The notes: a model not told the origin generated them from the sequence alone. 64,000 nucleotides of DNA from an uncultured Eudoraea sp. (GCF_947260015.1 NZ_CAMYOM010000034.1:1-64000), one strand, 5' to 3'; shown: positions 52,892-62,505, numbered from the stretch's first letter. Program-made: numbers and translations.

Positions 52892-53691
52892 CTTCTCCAT
52901 CTGCGTTCTTTATTCTTTTCTTCATATGCCAATAACTCCTTTTCAGGTATTACCTTGAGAAATGACGGATGTTGTTCAATTGCATATTCCAATTTTTCAA
53001 TGATTGAATCAACCGACTCATTTTCATAATCAATCTCTAATGGTTCTTTAATAACCAATGACTGTAGAATCCCCTTTTTCTTAATAAGTAACCCTTTTTT
53101 ATCAAACGATCTCCTGAAACCATCTATAACCACAGGTACTACCACAGGTTTGTATCTTTTAATAATATGTGCGGTCCCTTTTCGAAGAGGTTTCCATGGA
53201 GTAGTTGTCCCCTGAGGAAAAGTGATGACCCAACCATCATTCAGTGCCATTCCAATATTCGAAATATCACTCATTTTAACTTGTCGGTTCACATCTTTTC
53301 CTTCCGCTCGCCAGGTTCGGTCTATACTTACAGAACCTACATACGCAAACATTTTTGTCAGGAGGCTTTTGCGCATGGTCTCTGCAGCGGCAACATAGTA
53401 GATATTCAATTTTGGGTTCCACAGGTACCCTATATTTTTTATGGAATCATCCCTTCCGTGTAAACTGGCATTAAATACATGGAACATAGCAACCACGTCC
53501 GCAAAATAGGTCTGGTGATTACTCACAAACAAAACATTTTTTTCGGGAAGATTGCGGATTATTTCAGAACCTTCTATTTCAAGCGTATTAAAACCTTTGT
53601 AGCGCTGATGGGTAATAAGTCCTAAACTGCGGATTAACCACTTCTTTAGAAATAAAATGTGTCCAAACGGATTTTCCTTAAATAACGTCAT
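52888..53691 (-). CDS. PlsC-like acyltransferase
   Basis: The 267-residue protein has 'SNHQTYFADVVAMF' (NHxxxxD acyltransferase motif I) near residue 57, 'SIDRTWRAEGKD' and 'ITFPQGTTTPWKPLRKG' (motif III, FPQGT variant) near residue 155, and 'VVPVVIDGFRR' (motif IV). It acylates a glycerol-phosphate or lysolipid at the inner membrane. The start has 'MTLFKENPFGHILFLKKWLIRSLG', an amphipathic anchor-like region. It differs from the acyltransferase at 2212-2751 in length and motifs, so the two probably have different substrates. Confidence 0.82.
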   Translation of the reverse strand: MTLFKENPFGHILFLKKWLIRSLGLITHQRYKGFNTLEIEGSEIIRNLPEKNVLFVSNHQTYFADVVAMFHVFNASLHGRDDSIKNIGYLWNPKLNIYYVAAAETMRKSLLTKMFAYVGSVSIDRTWRAEGKDVNRQVKMSDISNIGMALNDGWVITFPQGTTTPWKPLRKGTAHIIKRYKPVVVPVVIDGFRRSFDKKGLLIKKKGILQSLVIKEPLEIDYENESVDSIIEKLEYAIEQHPSFLKVIPEKELLAYEEKNKERRWRS

Positions 53692-53716
53692 AGTTTACAA
53701 AACTACAAAATATGCC

Positions 53717-54358
53717 TTATAACACCTGTTTGAAAAGTTCTTTGATTTCACTAAGCATCATAGCCGTTGCTCCCCAAACGGTATAACCCTTTAATTTAAA
53801 GGCAGGTACCTCAATATTTTCGGCATAGGAAGTTGTCAAAATCTGAGTGATCATTTTAGAATCATCCATAAAATCAAGCAAAGGCACCTCAACCAATTCT
53901 TCTACTTCATCATCCTGCTTTACAAATGCTTGTCTTTTATTGTATAAACCAATATAAGGCCGTACCTCAAAATTACTTGGCGGTATGTAAATTTCGCTTA
54001 AAGACTTGATTATCCGAACATCCTCGGGCCTTACACCCACTTCTTCATGAGTCTCCCGTAAAGCTGTGGCAAGTAAATCTTTATCCTTTTTTTCCGATTT
54101 CCCACCGGGAAATCCAATCTGATTGGAATGAACCCCGGGATAAGAATTTCGCAAAATGAGCAATAGATTTGTTAACTGCCTTTCATCAGGATAAAATAAA
54201 GCAACAACACCTGCCTTTTTGGGATTTGTGTTCTTCCTTTCTAAGGCCTTTAACTCCTCAATACGAATTTGCGGAGCCATTTTATAGTGCGAAGATGCCC
54301 CCGGAAGGGGTAGATTTTTTATTTTTGCTACCTGTAGTGCAAAATCAATATAGTTCAT
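53717..54358 (-). CDS. Nudix hydrolase, CoA pyrophosphatase type
   Basis: The 213-residue protein has the Nudix box 'GFPGGKSEKKDKDLLATALRETHEEVGV' across residues 97-124 with the REXXEE core, preceded by 'LLLILRNSYPGVHSNQIGFPGG'. The upstream 'NQIGFPGG' and 'LIDF'-like parts resemble CoA pyrophosphatases (NudL/PCD1), which cut CoA to phosphopantetheine and 3',5'-ADP. I start at ATG 54358; the open frame continues 64 codons upstream across the opposite gene without family sequence. Its ATG overlaps the ATG of the cyclophilin gene within CATG. Confidence 0.88.
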   Translation of the reverse strand: MNYIDFALQVAKIKNLPLPGASSHYKMAPQIRIEELKALERKNTNPKKAGVVALFYPDERQLTNLLLILRNSYPGVHSNQIGFPGGKSEKKDKDLLATALRETHEEVGVRPEDVRIIKSLSEIYIPPSNFEVRPYIGLYNKRQAFVKQDDEVEELVEVPLLDFMDDSKMITQILTTSYAENIEVPAFKLKGYTVWGATAMMLSEIKELFKQVL

Positions 54359-55076
54359 GTCGCATATAAAAATTACCTTCCTTGCAATAATACCACTATT
54401 TTTTTTTGGTTCATGCAAGCAATCACCCAGCCCTGACTCTAACTCTAAAGCAGAAAAATCGAAAGCAGTTAAAACAGATTCTGTTATAACCGATTCAATA
54501 ACTGATATTAAAGAAAAGGAAACATTTGTACTCACCGAAGAAAATGCCATAGACTTCTTTTTTGATTACCAAAAAAATCTAAAAACAACAAAAGTAAAGC
54601 TGACTACCAGTTTGGGTAATTTCACAGTACAATTATATGATAATGTACCTTATCACAAGGCAAACTTTATTTACCTGACCAGAAAAGGGTATTTTGACAA
54701 TACCATGTTCCACAGGGTTGTAAAAGATTTTATCATTCAGGGAGGTAATGCAGACAACGTGGAAACCGCCCGAAAGCGCAAAGAAATTGGCAGATACCTT
54801 CTACCCCCTGATACAAGAAAAGGTTATAAGCATCATAGAGGAACAATTTCAATGCCCAGTAGTGAAATAGATAATCCGCATATGCTAGCCTCTCCTTATG
54901 AATTTTTTATTGTTGTGACAAAACCGGGTTCCTACCATTTAGATGGTGATTTTACACCTTTTGGAAAAGTTATTAGTGGTATGGATGTGGTTGATAAAAT
55001 AAACCAGCAACCAGTAGATAGTGGTGACTGGCCCATGCAAAATATCAACATTCTAAAGGCAGAAATTGTTGAGTGA
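54357..55076 (+). CDS. Cyclophilin-type peptidylprolyl isomerase, lipoprotein
   Basis: The 239-residue protein starts with a lipoprotein signal ('LFFFGSC', Cys at residue 20), a Ser/Lys-rich linker, and then a cyclophilin domain: 'KLTTSLGNFTVQLYDNVPYHKANF', 'MFHRVVKDFIIQGGN' with the catalytic Arg, and 'FTPFGKVISGMDVVDKI'. It catalyses proline isomerisation in the periplasm. An insertion 'ARKRKEIGRYLLPPDT' replaces the loop after the FHR motif as in bacterial PpiA-like lipoproteins. It shares CATG with the Nudix start, so both genes start back-to-back. Confidence 0.92.
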   Translation: MSHIKITFLAIIPLFFFGSCKQSPSPDSNSKAEKSKAVKTDSVITDSITDIKEKETFVLTEENAIDFFFDYQKNLKTTKVKLTTSLGNFTVQLYDNVPYHKANFIYLTRKGYFDNTMFHRVVKDFIIQGGNADNVETARKRKEIGRYLLPPDTRKGYKHHRGTISMPSSEIDNPHMLASPYEFFIVVTKPGSYHLDGDFTPFGKVISGMDVVDKINQQPVDSGDWPMQNINILKAEIVE

Positions 55077-55685
55077 TTAATGAGTCTTATATATACCGGG
55101 AAGGGCAATTTTGTATTTTACTGCAACTAAACGAATACCAATAACAATTAGAATAGACGCCAAATAGACGTACTCATCATCTAAAGGTAACTTTCTGAGC
55201 AGGAAGTAGCTGAGACCGCCTAACACGCAAGCCGTAGCATATATCTCTTTGCGAAAAATAACCGGTATTTCATTGCATAATATATCTCTGATAACACCTC
55301 CAAAACTAGCTGTAATTGTACCCAAAATAATACACATAACAGGAAGCAGGTTGGCATTTAGACCCTTTTCTATTCCAACCATTGTATACAATCCAATACC
55401 TAAAGTATCAAAAAGAAATAATGATTTTCTTAAAAATCTAAGTTTTTCTCTAAAAATAATAGCCAGAATAACAGTCCCAATAATCGTAATTATGTATGTA
55501 GATTCAAGCATCCAGGCCACAGGAGTATTGCCTATTAGTAAATCTCTAAGAGTACCACCTCCTATAGCGGTGACGAAGGCAATAATAAATACCCCGAATA
55601 GGTCAAGGCGCTTATCCATAGCTACAAGTACACCAGATATAGCAAAGGCCACAGTGCCCAAAAGATCCATTAGAAAGTAAAACAT
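55077..55685 (-). CDS. TRIC-like cation channel (YadS/UPF0126 family)
   Basis: The 202-residue membrane protein has seven helices in two related halves, each with a Gly-rich reentrant motif: 'AIGGGTLRDLLIGNTPVA' near residue 41 and 'SFGGVIRDILCNEIPV' near residue 127. These are typical of bacterial TRIC homologues, which form trimeric potassium-permeable channels. The substrate here is not shown. It is immediately convergent with the cyclophilin gene. Confidence 0.9.
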   Translation of the reverse strand: MFYFLMDLLGTVAFAISGVLVAMDKRLDLFGVFIIAFVTAIGGGTLRDLLIGNTPVAWMLESTYIITIIGTVILAIIFREKLRFLRKSLFLFDTLGIGLYTMVGIEKGLNANLLPVMCIILGTITASFGGVIRDILCNEIPVIFRKEIYATACVLGGLSYFLLRKLPLDDEYVYLASILIVIGIRLVAVKYKIALPGIYKTH

Positions 55686-56102
55686 AATTCCTTCTTTTTA
55701 GAAAACTCCTATTATAAGTGTTAAAACTATAAAAATAAACTTAGCCAAGACAGTTGGCTATAAAAGAATTGATTTTGTAAATATGACAATAATATTGTAA
55801 GATTACTTAAGCTTAAATCATTGGGCTTTAAGCGCAAAATAATGCCCATCATGTGCATACCACAGTAAGGGATCTTACAAATGATTTTGGGCGAGACTTG
55901 TTGAAAGAACAATATACTGAAAGTCATAAACGGTAAAAATTCTCTGTAATTCTAAAGGAATAAAGAGGATTTACGAAAATATTTCTCATTGGCATCCATA
56001 CTTTCCCAAGTACCATTTAAGTGTAGATTGGAACTAACTATACAGTTTTACTTTTGAGCTGTTCTCACATATTATTAATTTGCTATCTTTAAAGGAAGTT
56101 GC
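55686..56102. other. Intergenic region without genes
   Basis: These 417 bp hold no credible ORF. I see a 7-bp hairpin TAGCCAA-N5-TTGGCTA (55742-55760), a small GTAAG-N4-CTTAC hairpin near 55868, and a good promoter at 56028-56056 for the TPR genes. Nothing else is supported. Confidence 0.6.
56028..56056 (+). promoter_or_regulatory. Promoter of the TPR operon
   Basis: TTG (56028-56030), 18 bp, TACTTTTG (56049-56056) fits the Bacteroidota consensus fully. It lies about 120 bp before the chosen ATG at 56175. Confidence 0.65.
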
Positions 56103-56174
56103 ATGGCGTTTTACAGTGCATCTATTCACTTTCTTCATGTACGTATGCCCCCTATGTATAAAACTTGTATTACA

Positions 56175-57854
56175 ATGAAAACTCAATACACTCTGTGGAT
56201 AAGCTTATTTATTCTTAGTTTTTTTAGCTTCATCAATTGTAAAAATAAGTCGAATCCTGAATTGGCATCTATTAATCTGCTCAGAGGTGAACTCATTTTA
56301 TGTAGTTCAGAACAATTCGGGGAGGTGAGCTTTTCCCTATCCTGTAATTATGATACCCGGGAGACTTTTGATCTGGCAGTATCCTTATTACATTCCTTTG
56401 AATATGAAGAGGCTGAAAAAGCGTTTGTCCAGGTATTGGATGCAGATCCGGAATGTGCCATGGCCTATTGGGGAGTGGCCATGAGCATTGTCCATTCATT
56501 ATGGTATCAGTCTGATAATAGTTACTTAGAAAAAGGATCAAAACTTCTGGATATTGCAAGTAAAATTCCAAAAGGGGAAAGAGAAAAGGATTATTTGGAT
56601 GCTATAAGTATATATTATAAAGATTGGGATACGGTTGATCAAAATACAAGGGCATTATTGTATGAAAAGAAAATGGAAAAGCTTTATAACAAATACACCG
56701 ACGACAATGAAGCGGCCGTTTTTTATGCTTTAGCTTTAAGAGCATCTGCAGATCGTAAGGATAGGAGCTACAAGAATCAAAAAAAATCAGGTAAGATTCT
56801 TGAAAAATTATTTATAGACCAACCCAACCATCCCGGAATAGCCCATTATATCATACATAATTATGATTACCCGGAATTGGCTCATTTAGCTTTAACTACG
56901 GCAAGAAGATATGCGGATATCGCACCGGCCTCTTCACACGCTCAGCATATGCCTTCCCATATCTTTACACGTTTGGGATTATGGGATGAATCTATACAAT
57001 CAAATGTAAGTTCGGCGTCTTCTGCGCGATGTTATGCCGAGGCAAGTGGAATGGATGGTCACTGGTCTAACGAGCTTCATGCCATGGGTTATTTGGTATA
57101 TGCTTATTTACAAAAAGGCGATAATGTAAAAGCAAATGAACAATACCAATACATGAAAACAATTTACGATGTGTACCCTTCAAATATTGCTGCTATTGCG
57201 TATCCCTTTGCTGCTGTACCTGCAAGAATTGCCCTGGAAAACGGACAATGGGATGTCGCGGCTAATCTTGAATTTCATGAATCGGAGGTGAAATGGGATC
57301 AATTTCCATGGCAAAGTTCTTTACTTCATTTTACAAGAGCTATCGGTTCTCTACATCTAAAAAACTTCAGTGCTGCCAGAGAAGAATTGGAAATCCTTAG
57401 CGCATTAAGGCAACAAATAATGGATAGTGGAAATGAGGCTAATGCAAACCAAGTATTAATCCAAATGAAAATAGTACAAGGCTGGTTACATTTTTATAGT
57501 GAACAACAAGATTCGGGTATCACACTATTAAAAGAGGCTGTAGAAATGGAAGATATCATAGGAGTGCATGGTATTACACCTGGTAAATTGATACCGGCCC
57601 GAGAATTTTTGGCAGAAATGTTACTGGCCATGAACAAACCACAAGAAGCTTTGGAAGTGTATGAGAAAAATCTAAGTGTGAATCCTAATCGCTTCAACGG
57701 AACCTATGGGGCAGCGGTGGCAGCAAAACGATTTGGTGATCAGGAAAAAGCATCCAAGTATTTTGAAGATCTTTTAAAACTGGCGGAATCATCCCGAAGC
57801 GATAGACCTGAAGTGGAGGAAGCAGCAACATTTATTCAACAACATATCGGGTAA
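56175..57854 (+). CDS. TPR-repeat lipoprotein of unknown function
   Basis: The 559-residue protein has a lipoprotein signal ('LSFFSFINC', Cys near residue 22). It then has TPR-like helical pairs: 'EAEKAFVQVLDADPECAMAYWGVAM' over residues 83-107, 'SSHAQHMPSHIFTRLGLWDESI', and further repeats up to 'EALEVYEKNLSVNPNRFNGTYGAAVAAKRFG'. The same order is seen in the next gene, so they are paralogues. I take ATG 56175 because it gives the signal peptide, although an open frame begins at 56103. TPR proteins bind partners; no enzyme motif is visible. Confidence 0.82.
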   Translation: MKTQYTLWISLFILSFFSFINCKNKSNPELASINLLRGELILCSSEQFGEVSFSLSCNYDTRETFDLAVSLLHSFEYEEAEKAFVQVLDADPECAMAYWGVAMSIVHSLWYQSDNSYLEKGSKLLDIASKIPKGEREKDYLDAISIYYKDWDTVDQNTRALLYEKKMEKLYNKYTDDNEAAVFYALALRASADRKDRSYKNQKKSGKILEKLFIDQPNHPGIAHYIIHNYDYPELAHLALTTARRYADIAPASSHAQHMPSHIFTRLGLWDESIQSNVSSASSARCYAEASGMDGHWSNELHAMGYLVYAYLQKGDNVKANEQYQYMKTIYDVYPSNIAAIAYPFAAVPARIALENGQWDVAANLEFHESEVKWDQFPWQSSLLHFTRAIGSLHLKNFSAAREELEILSALRQQIMDSGNEANANQVLIQMKIVQGWLHFYSEQQDSGITLLKEAVEMEDIIGVHGITPGKLIPAREFLAEMLLAMNKPQEALEVYEKNLSVNPNRFNGTYGAAVAAKRFGDQEKASKYFEDLLKLAESSRSDRPEVEEAATFIQQHIG

Positions 57855-57907
57855 AATCCCGACAATATGATTACAAAATACAATCAACAACTATTAAGAA
57901 TATTATT

Positions 57908-59638
57908 ATGAAAATAAAATCCGGCCTTATCATTATCGCAATTGGTCTGCTCGCACTAGTATATTTTTTGCCAGGTCAAGAAAGTGGCCAAAACCTGGAC
58001 AATTCACAAAAGGCCTCCTTTTACGCTATCAAATGTACCGTCGCTAAATATTTGTTAAGCGGTGTGGACACTACACAACAGATTTCGCCTTTATTTGAAA
58101 ACCTTGGAAATCTTAGTTTTCCTATTACTACATCCAAAGAAATGGCGCAAACTTTTTTTAATCAGGGTTTAAGACTAACCTATGCCTTTAATCATGCAGA
58201 AGCACACCGCTCCTTTATGGAAGCGTCCAGGCTGGATCCGAATTCGGCTATGACCTACTGGGGACAAGCCTATGCACTGGGGCCTAACATAAATGATCAA
58301 TTGCCTCCGGACGAGCGCAAAGAGAAATATAATGAGGCACTCGCAAAAGCTAAAAAAATGGCTTCTGCGGCAAGTCCGAAAGAACAGGCTTTAATTAATG
58401 CACTTACATCCAGATACAGTACAGACCTTACTACAGATGTGTCAGAATTGAATATGGCATATATGAATGCCATGACCGAAGTAGTAAAGCAATTTCCGGA
58501 AGACTCAAATGTTCAAACTTTATATGCTGCTTCAGTAATGAATACGGTACCCTGGAATTATTGGGATAAAGATGGTAATCCATCGCCAAATATTGCCGAA
58601 GCAAAGGCCGCATTGGAAAAGGCTATGGAAATTAATCCTGATAATCCGGGAGCACATCACTATTATATTCATATGGTAGAATTACCAACACCAGACCTAG
58701 CGGTACCCAGTGCTGATAGATTGGCTTCTCTGATGCCTGCAGCAGGCCATATTGTTCATATGCCCTCTCATATTTATATAAGAGTTGGCCGCTATCTTGA
58801 TGCTGTTAAAATTAATCAGGCCGCTATTTTGGCGGATGAGGATTATATTTCTCAGTGTTATTCCCAGGGACTTTATCCCTTGGGTTATTACCCGCATAAT
58901 ATCCATTTCCTATGGTCTGCCGCAAGTTTATTGGGCGCCAGCGAGATAGCTATTGATGCAGCGAAGAAAACGGCTGAAAAAGTACCCACCGGGGAATTAA
59001 TAACACTTCCTTTTTTACAGGATTTTGCATCTACGCCAATGTTGGCCTATGTTCGTTTTGGAAAATGGAATGAGATATTGACTATACCAGCTCCAAATCC
59101 GGAGATTAAGCATGTAAATCTCATGAGGCATTATGCAAGAGGAATTGCCTTTGTCCGAAAAAATAACGCAAAAGAAGCTCTGGAAGAACTGGATGCTATA
59201 GCAATACTTAAAGGAGATCCGGATCTGGAAAACCTTGTGGCTACAGCCAATAATAACTCCGCTTCCATAGCGCGTTTAGCATATGAGGTAGTTGCCGGAG
59301 AATTGGCATCACTAAATGGCAACCTACCAAAAGCAATTGAACATTTACAAAATGCAGTATCCCTGGAAGATAAATTAGTCTATACCGAGCCTGCTGCATG
59401 GCATGTACCAACACGCCAAAACCTGGGCGCCATTTTACTAAAAGCCAAAAAATACAATGAGGCTGAAATTATTTACAAAGAGGACCTGGAAGTCTTAAGG
59501 CAAAACGGATGGTCGCTTATGGGCTTGTATAAAAGTCTGTTAGCTCAGGGCAAAATGGATGAGGCAACACTAATTAAAGCCGAATATGACAAAGCATGGG
59601 AAAATGCTGATATTGAAATAGATACTTCGGTACTCTGA
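57908..59638 (+). CDS. TPR-repeat protein, paralogue of the preceding gene
   Basis: The 576-residue protein begins with one hydrophobic helix ('GLIIIAIGLLALVYFLPG'), which acts as an anchor or signal. It has TPR-like units such as 'AEAHRSFMEASRLDPNSAMTYWGQAYAL' over residues 97-124, 'AGHIVHMPSHIYIRVGRYLDAV' and 'EAEIIYKEDLEVLRQNGWSLMGLYKSL'. Shared text with the former gene ('HMPSHI', 'AMxYWG', 'HxYIHxxE') supports duplication. It lies 53 bp downstream and 55 bp before the SCO gene. The function is not known. Confidence 0.82.
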   Translation: MKIKSGLIIIAIGLLALVYFLPGQESGQNLDNSQKASFYAIKCTVAKYLLSGVDTTQQISPLFENLGNLSFPITTSKEMAQTFFNQGLRLTYAFNHAEAHRSFMEASRLDPNSAMTYWGQAYALGPNINDQLPPDERKEKYNEALAKAKKMASAASPKEQALINALTSRYSTDLTTDVSELNMAYMNAMTEVVKQFPEDSNVQTLYAASVMNTVPWNYWDKDGNPSPNIAEAKAALEKAMEINPDNPGAHHYYIHMVELPTPDLAVPSADRLASLMPAAGHIVHMPSHIYIRVGRYLDAVKINQAAILADEDYISQCYSQGLYPLGYYPHNIHFLWSAASLLGASEIAIDAAKKTAEKVPTGELITLPFLQDFASTPMLAYVRFGKWNEILTIPAPNPEIKHVNLMRHYARGIAFVRKNNAKEALEELDAIAILKGDPDLENLVATANNNSASIARLAYEVVAGELASLNGNLPKAIEHLQNAVSLEDKLVYTEPAAWHVPTRQNLGAILLKAKKYNEAEIIYKEDLEVLRQNGWSLMGLYKSLLAQGKMDEATLIKAEYDKAWENADIEIDTSVL

Positions 59639-59693
59639 AAACAGCAGAAGTAGAAGTCCATTAGATTAAGTTCATAAAAACGCATCATTGCAG

Positions 59694-60353
59694 ATGGAAT
59701 TTTTTAAAAATCCGCATTTAAGGAAAGGAATAATTATATTTCTAGTACTAACATCCTTGTTGATTTTTTTTTCCTATTTGTTGAAGGAAGAACAACCGGC
59801 AGTTTATAATCCTTCAGATTTAAATCCTGCATTAGTAGACCAGAGTCTTCAAGGTGTGAAAACTGACCATATTGTTGGTCCATTTAGCCTTATCAATCAA
59901 AACGGGGATACAATAACAGAGATGGATTATGAAGGCAAAATCTATGTAGCCGATTTCTTCTTTACACGCTGTCTCACTGTATGTCCTGTAATGACGAATA
60001 ATATGGAGAAATTACAAATTGAATTTTTGAATGATAAGGATGTTAAATTGTTATCGCTTTCCGTTACTCCGGAAATGGACAGTGTGCCGGTTCTATATGA
60101 TTATGCCTCTAAAAATGGTGCTGTTGATGCTAAATGGAATATTACTACAGGCAAAAAAAAGCATATTTATGAACTAGCGCGTAAAAGTTATTTCGCAGTA
60201 GTTGATCAAGGCGATGGAGGTTTACAGGACTTTATCCATACTCCAAATTTTGTACTTGTCGATAAAAAGAAGCAAATAAGAGGTATCTATGACGGTACTA
60301 AAGATGACGAGATAAAACGTTTAATTAAGGACATCAGAATCTTGAAGAATTAA
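59694..60353 (+). CDS. SCO1/SenC family protein
   Basis: The 219-residue protein has an N-terminal membrane anchor (residues 11-29), then a thioredoxin-like domain with 'FFFTRCLTVCPVM' (CxxxC, copper- or thiol-binding) near residue 92 and the third ligand His in 'DFIHTPNFVLVDKKKQIRG' near residue 180. SCO proteins help insert copper into cytochrome oxidase CuA or act as thiol reductases on the periplasmic side. ATG 59694 is used; the TTG two codons earlier is less likely. No oxidase gene is next to it. Confidence 0.9.
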   Translation: MEFFKNPHLRKGIIIFLVLTSLLIFFSYLLKEEQPAVYNPSDLNPALVDQSLQGVKTDHIVGPFSLINQNGDTITEMDYEGKIYVADFFFTRCLTVCPVMTNNMEKLQIEFLNDKDVKLLSLSVTPEMDSVPVLYDYASKNGAVDAKWNITTGKKKHIYELARKSYFAVVDQGDGGLQDFIHTPNFVLVDKKKQIRGIYDGTKDDEIKRLIKDIRILKN

Positions 60354-60440
60354 TGGGCATTTTTGGTAAATTGTAATATGTCCTAGTGAAATCATTAAAA
60401 TTAAGTGCATTACAAGGGTATTAAGCTTAATACAAACAAT

Positions 60441-61493
60441 ATGAAAAAAATATTATATCTATGCCTTATAGGATTAAATGCCTTTATCTTGCTACAATGT
60501 AAGACCGAAAAAAAAGAGATTTCTGTTAAGGAACCAGAAGAAAATAAGGTATCCTCGATATTTGAAGAGGGCGAGATTGAGGCATACGAAGAAAGTCTCT
60601 GGTCCATAGTACCTAAAGCAACCAAAATTGAAGTAATCGCGGAAGGACATGACTGGACTGAAGGGCCACTATGGTTACCCGAACAGGAAATGCTCTTGTA
60701 CTCAGATATACCCAGAAATGCAATCTATAGTTGGAAAGAAGGGGAAGAAGCAAAATTGTATCTTCAACCTTCAGGCTTTATAGGTGAAAAATTTGAAGGG
60801 TCAGAACCCGGGGCTAACGGATTACTGCTAAATAAGGAAGGTGAGTTGGTACTATGCCAGCATGGGGATAGGCAGATTGCAGTAATGCAAAGTTCGGTTT
60901 TGGAACCAACGGCCAATTATAAATCACTCGCAAGCACTTTTGAGGGAAAAAAATTCAATAGCCCTAATGACGGAGTAATCAAAAGTAATGGAGATATTTA
61001 TTTTACTGACCCACCTTATGGCTTGCCTCAAAGAATGGATGATCCTAATAAAGAAATCCCCTTTCAGGGGGTATACAGGGTTGATTCGGATGGAGAAATA
61101 AAGCTCTTAACCCAGGAATTTACAAGACCTAACGGTATTGCATTCTCACCCGATGAGAAGAAACTTTATATAGCGAATTCTGATCCCGAACTTGCAATAT
61201 GGAAAGTATTTGATGTCCTGGAAGATGGTTCTATTAGCAATGGTAAGCTATTTTATGATGTTACAAAGCTAGTCCCCAAAGAAAAAGGCCTGCCAGACGG
61301 CTTAAAAGTGGATAATATGGGAAACATATTTGCAACAGGGCCCGGAGGGGTTTTTATATTCTCACCCGAAGGAAATGTATTGGGTAAAATTAAAACGGGG
61401 CAAGCCACATCAAACTGTGCCTTCAAGGCGGACAAATCTTCATTATATATAACGGCCGATAGTTATGTACTTCGAGTGCGATTAAGTCTATAA
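60441..61493 (+). CDS. SMP-30/gluconolactonase family lipoprotein
   Basis: The 350-residue protein has a lipoprotein signal ('FILLQC', Cys near residue 16) and a six-bladed beta-propeller of the SMP-30 group: 'EGPLWLPEQEMLLYSDIPRNAIYSW' near residues 70-95, 'FNSPNDGVIKSNGDIYFTDPPYGL' with metal-type Asn and Asp, 'RPNGIAFSPDEKKLYIANSD' and 'LPDGLKVDNMGNIFATGPGG'. It would hydrolyse a sugar lactone in the periplasm. I start at ATG 60441 for the signal. It may be co-transcribed with the SCO gene, 87 bp upstream. Confidence 0.9.
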   Translation: MKKILYLCLIGLNAFILLQCKTEKKEISVKEPEENKVSSIFEEGEIEAYEESLWSIVPKATKIEVIAEGHDWTEGPLWLPEQEMLLYSDIPRNAIYSWKEGEEAKLYLQPSGFIGEKFEGSEPGANGLLLNKEGELVLCQHGDRQIAVMQSSVLEPTANYKSLASTFEGKKFNSPNDGVIKSNGDIYFTDPPYGLPQRMDDPNKEIPFQGVYRVDSDGEIKLLTQEFTRPNGIAFSPDEKKLYIANSDPELAIWKVFDVLEDGSISNGKLFYDVTKLVPKEKGLPDGLKVDNMGNIFATGPGGVFIFSPEGNVLGKIKTGQATSNCAFKADKSSLYITADSYVLRVRLSL

Positions 61494-61494
61494 T

Positions 61495-61518
61495 AAGTTA
61501 ATGACTTAACTTCTTTTT
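61495..61518 (+). terminator. Weak terminator after the SMP-30 gene
   Basis: AAGTTAA (61495-61501), loop TGAC, TTAACTT (61506-61512) and then CTTTTT. The stem is perfect but AT-rich, so the call is moderate. Confidence 0.45.
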
Positions 61519-61563
61519 GATTTCTTCAAACCCGGATGGAATAATATAGATTCTTAATTTTTA

Positions 61564-62505
61564 CTATAAATCTCTCATTATTTCTTTGGCTTCATTAAAC
61601 TCCTGCATCATATCTGATAAAATTTTTGCCGCGGGCTTAATATCATGAATTAGTGCAGAAACCTGACCTATTTCCAACTCTCCCTCTTCCAGATCACCTT
61701 CAAACATGCCTCGTTTAGCTCTGGCCCTACCTAGTAAATCTTTTAACTCCTCTACTCCATAACCCTGCTCATAGGCAGCCTGAACATCATTGTAAAATTT
61801 ATTTTTAAGGAGTCTTACCGGAGCAAGTTCCTTAAGTGTCAAGTGGGTATCCCCTTCTCCTGCCTCAACAACTTTCTCCTTAAACAACGGGTGAGAAGAT
61901 GCCTCCTCGCTCGCCACAAATCTGCTTCCTACCTGTACACCGTCTGCCCCTAAAATCATAACAGCAAGCATGGCACTTCCGGTAGCAATTCCTCCCGCGG
62001 AGATAAGAGGAATATCAATTTTTTCGCGGACAGCTGGGATTAGAGTTAGTGTAGTTGTTTCATCCCTTCCATTGTGCCCCCCTGCTTCAAAACCTTCGGC
62101 AACCACCGCATCAACTCCTGCTTCCTGAGCTTTCAAAGCAAACCTGACACTACTTACCACATGCACCACAGTTATACCATTTTCTTTTAAATAATTGGTC
62201 CAAGTCTTGGGATTCCCAGCTGAGGTAAATACAATCTTAACATTCAATTTTACAATAATTTCCATCAGCTTATCGATGTCCGGATAAAGCATAGGTACAT
62301 TAACGCCAAAAGGTTTTTCCGTTGCCTGCTGGCACTTTTGAATATGTTCCCTGAGAACTTCCGGATACATGCTCCCTGCACCTATAAGGCCAAGTCCTCC
62401 CGCATTGGATACTGCTGAGGCAAGCCGCCAGCCGCTCGCCCAAATCATACCCGCCTGGATAATTGGATACTCAATTCCGAAAAGTGTGGTTATTCTATTT
62501 TGCAT
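61564..62505 (-). CDS. Nitronate monooxygenase-like FMN protein
   Basis: The 313-residue TIM-barrel protein has FMN-binding segments 'YPIIQAGMIWASGWRLASAVSNAGGLG', 'VVAEGFEAGGHNGRDE' with the putative catalytic His, 'ISAGGIATGSAMLAVMILGADGVQVGSRF'. This is the pattern of the 2-nitropropane dioxygenase/FabK superfamily. Nitronate monooxygenase detoxifies propionate-3-nitronate, whereas FabK reduces enoyl-ACP; the C-terminal part here favours the former, but this is not decisive. It follows mnmA by 5 bp. Confidence 0.87.
   Translation of the reverse strand: MQNRITTLFGIEYPIIQAGMIWASGWRLASAVSNAGGLGLIGAGSMYPEVLREHIQKCQQATEKPFGVNVPMLYPDIDKLMEIIVKLNVKIVFTSAGNPKTWTNYLKENGITVVHVVSSVRFALKAQEAGVDAVVAEGFEAGGHNGRDETTTLTLIPAVREKIDIPLISAGGIATGSAMLAVMILGADGVQVGSRFVASEEASSHPLFKEKVVEAGEGDTHLTLKELAPVRLLKNKFYNDVQAAYEQGYGVEELKDLLGRARAKRGMFEGDLEEGELEIGQVSALIHDIKPAAKILSDMMQEFNEAKEIMRDL

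Noticed and set aside
54359-54550. 64-codon N-terminal extension of the Nudix hydrolase
   Set aside because: It is antisense to the signal peptide and linker of the cyclophilin gene and has no family sequence.
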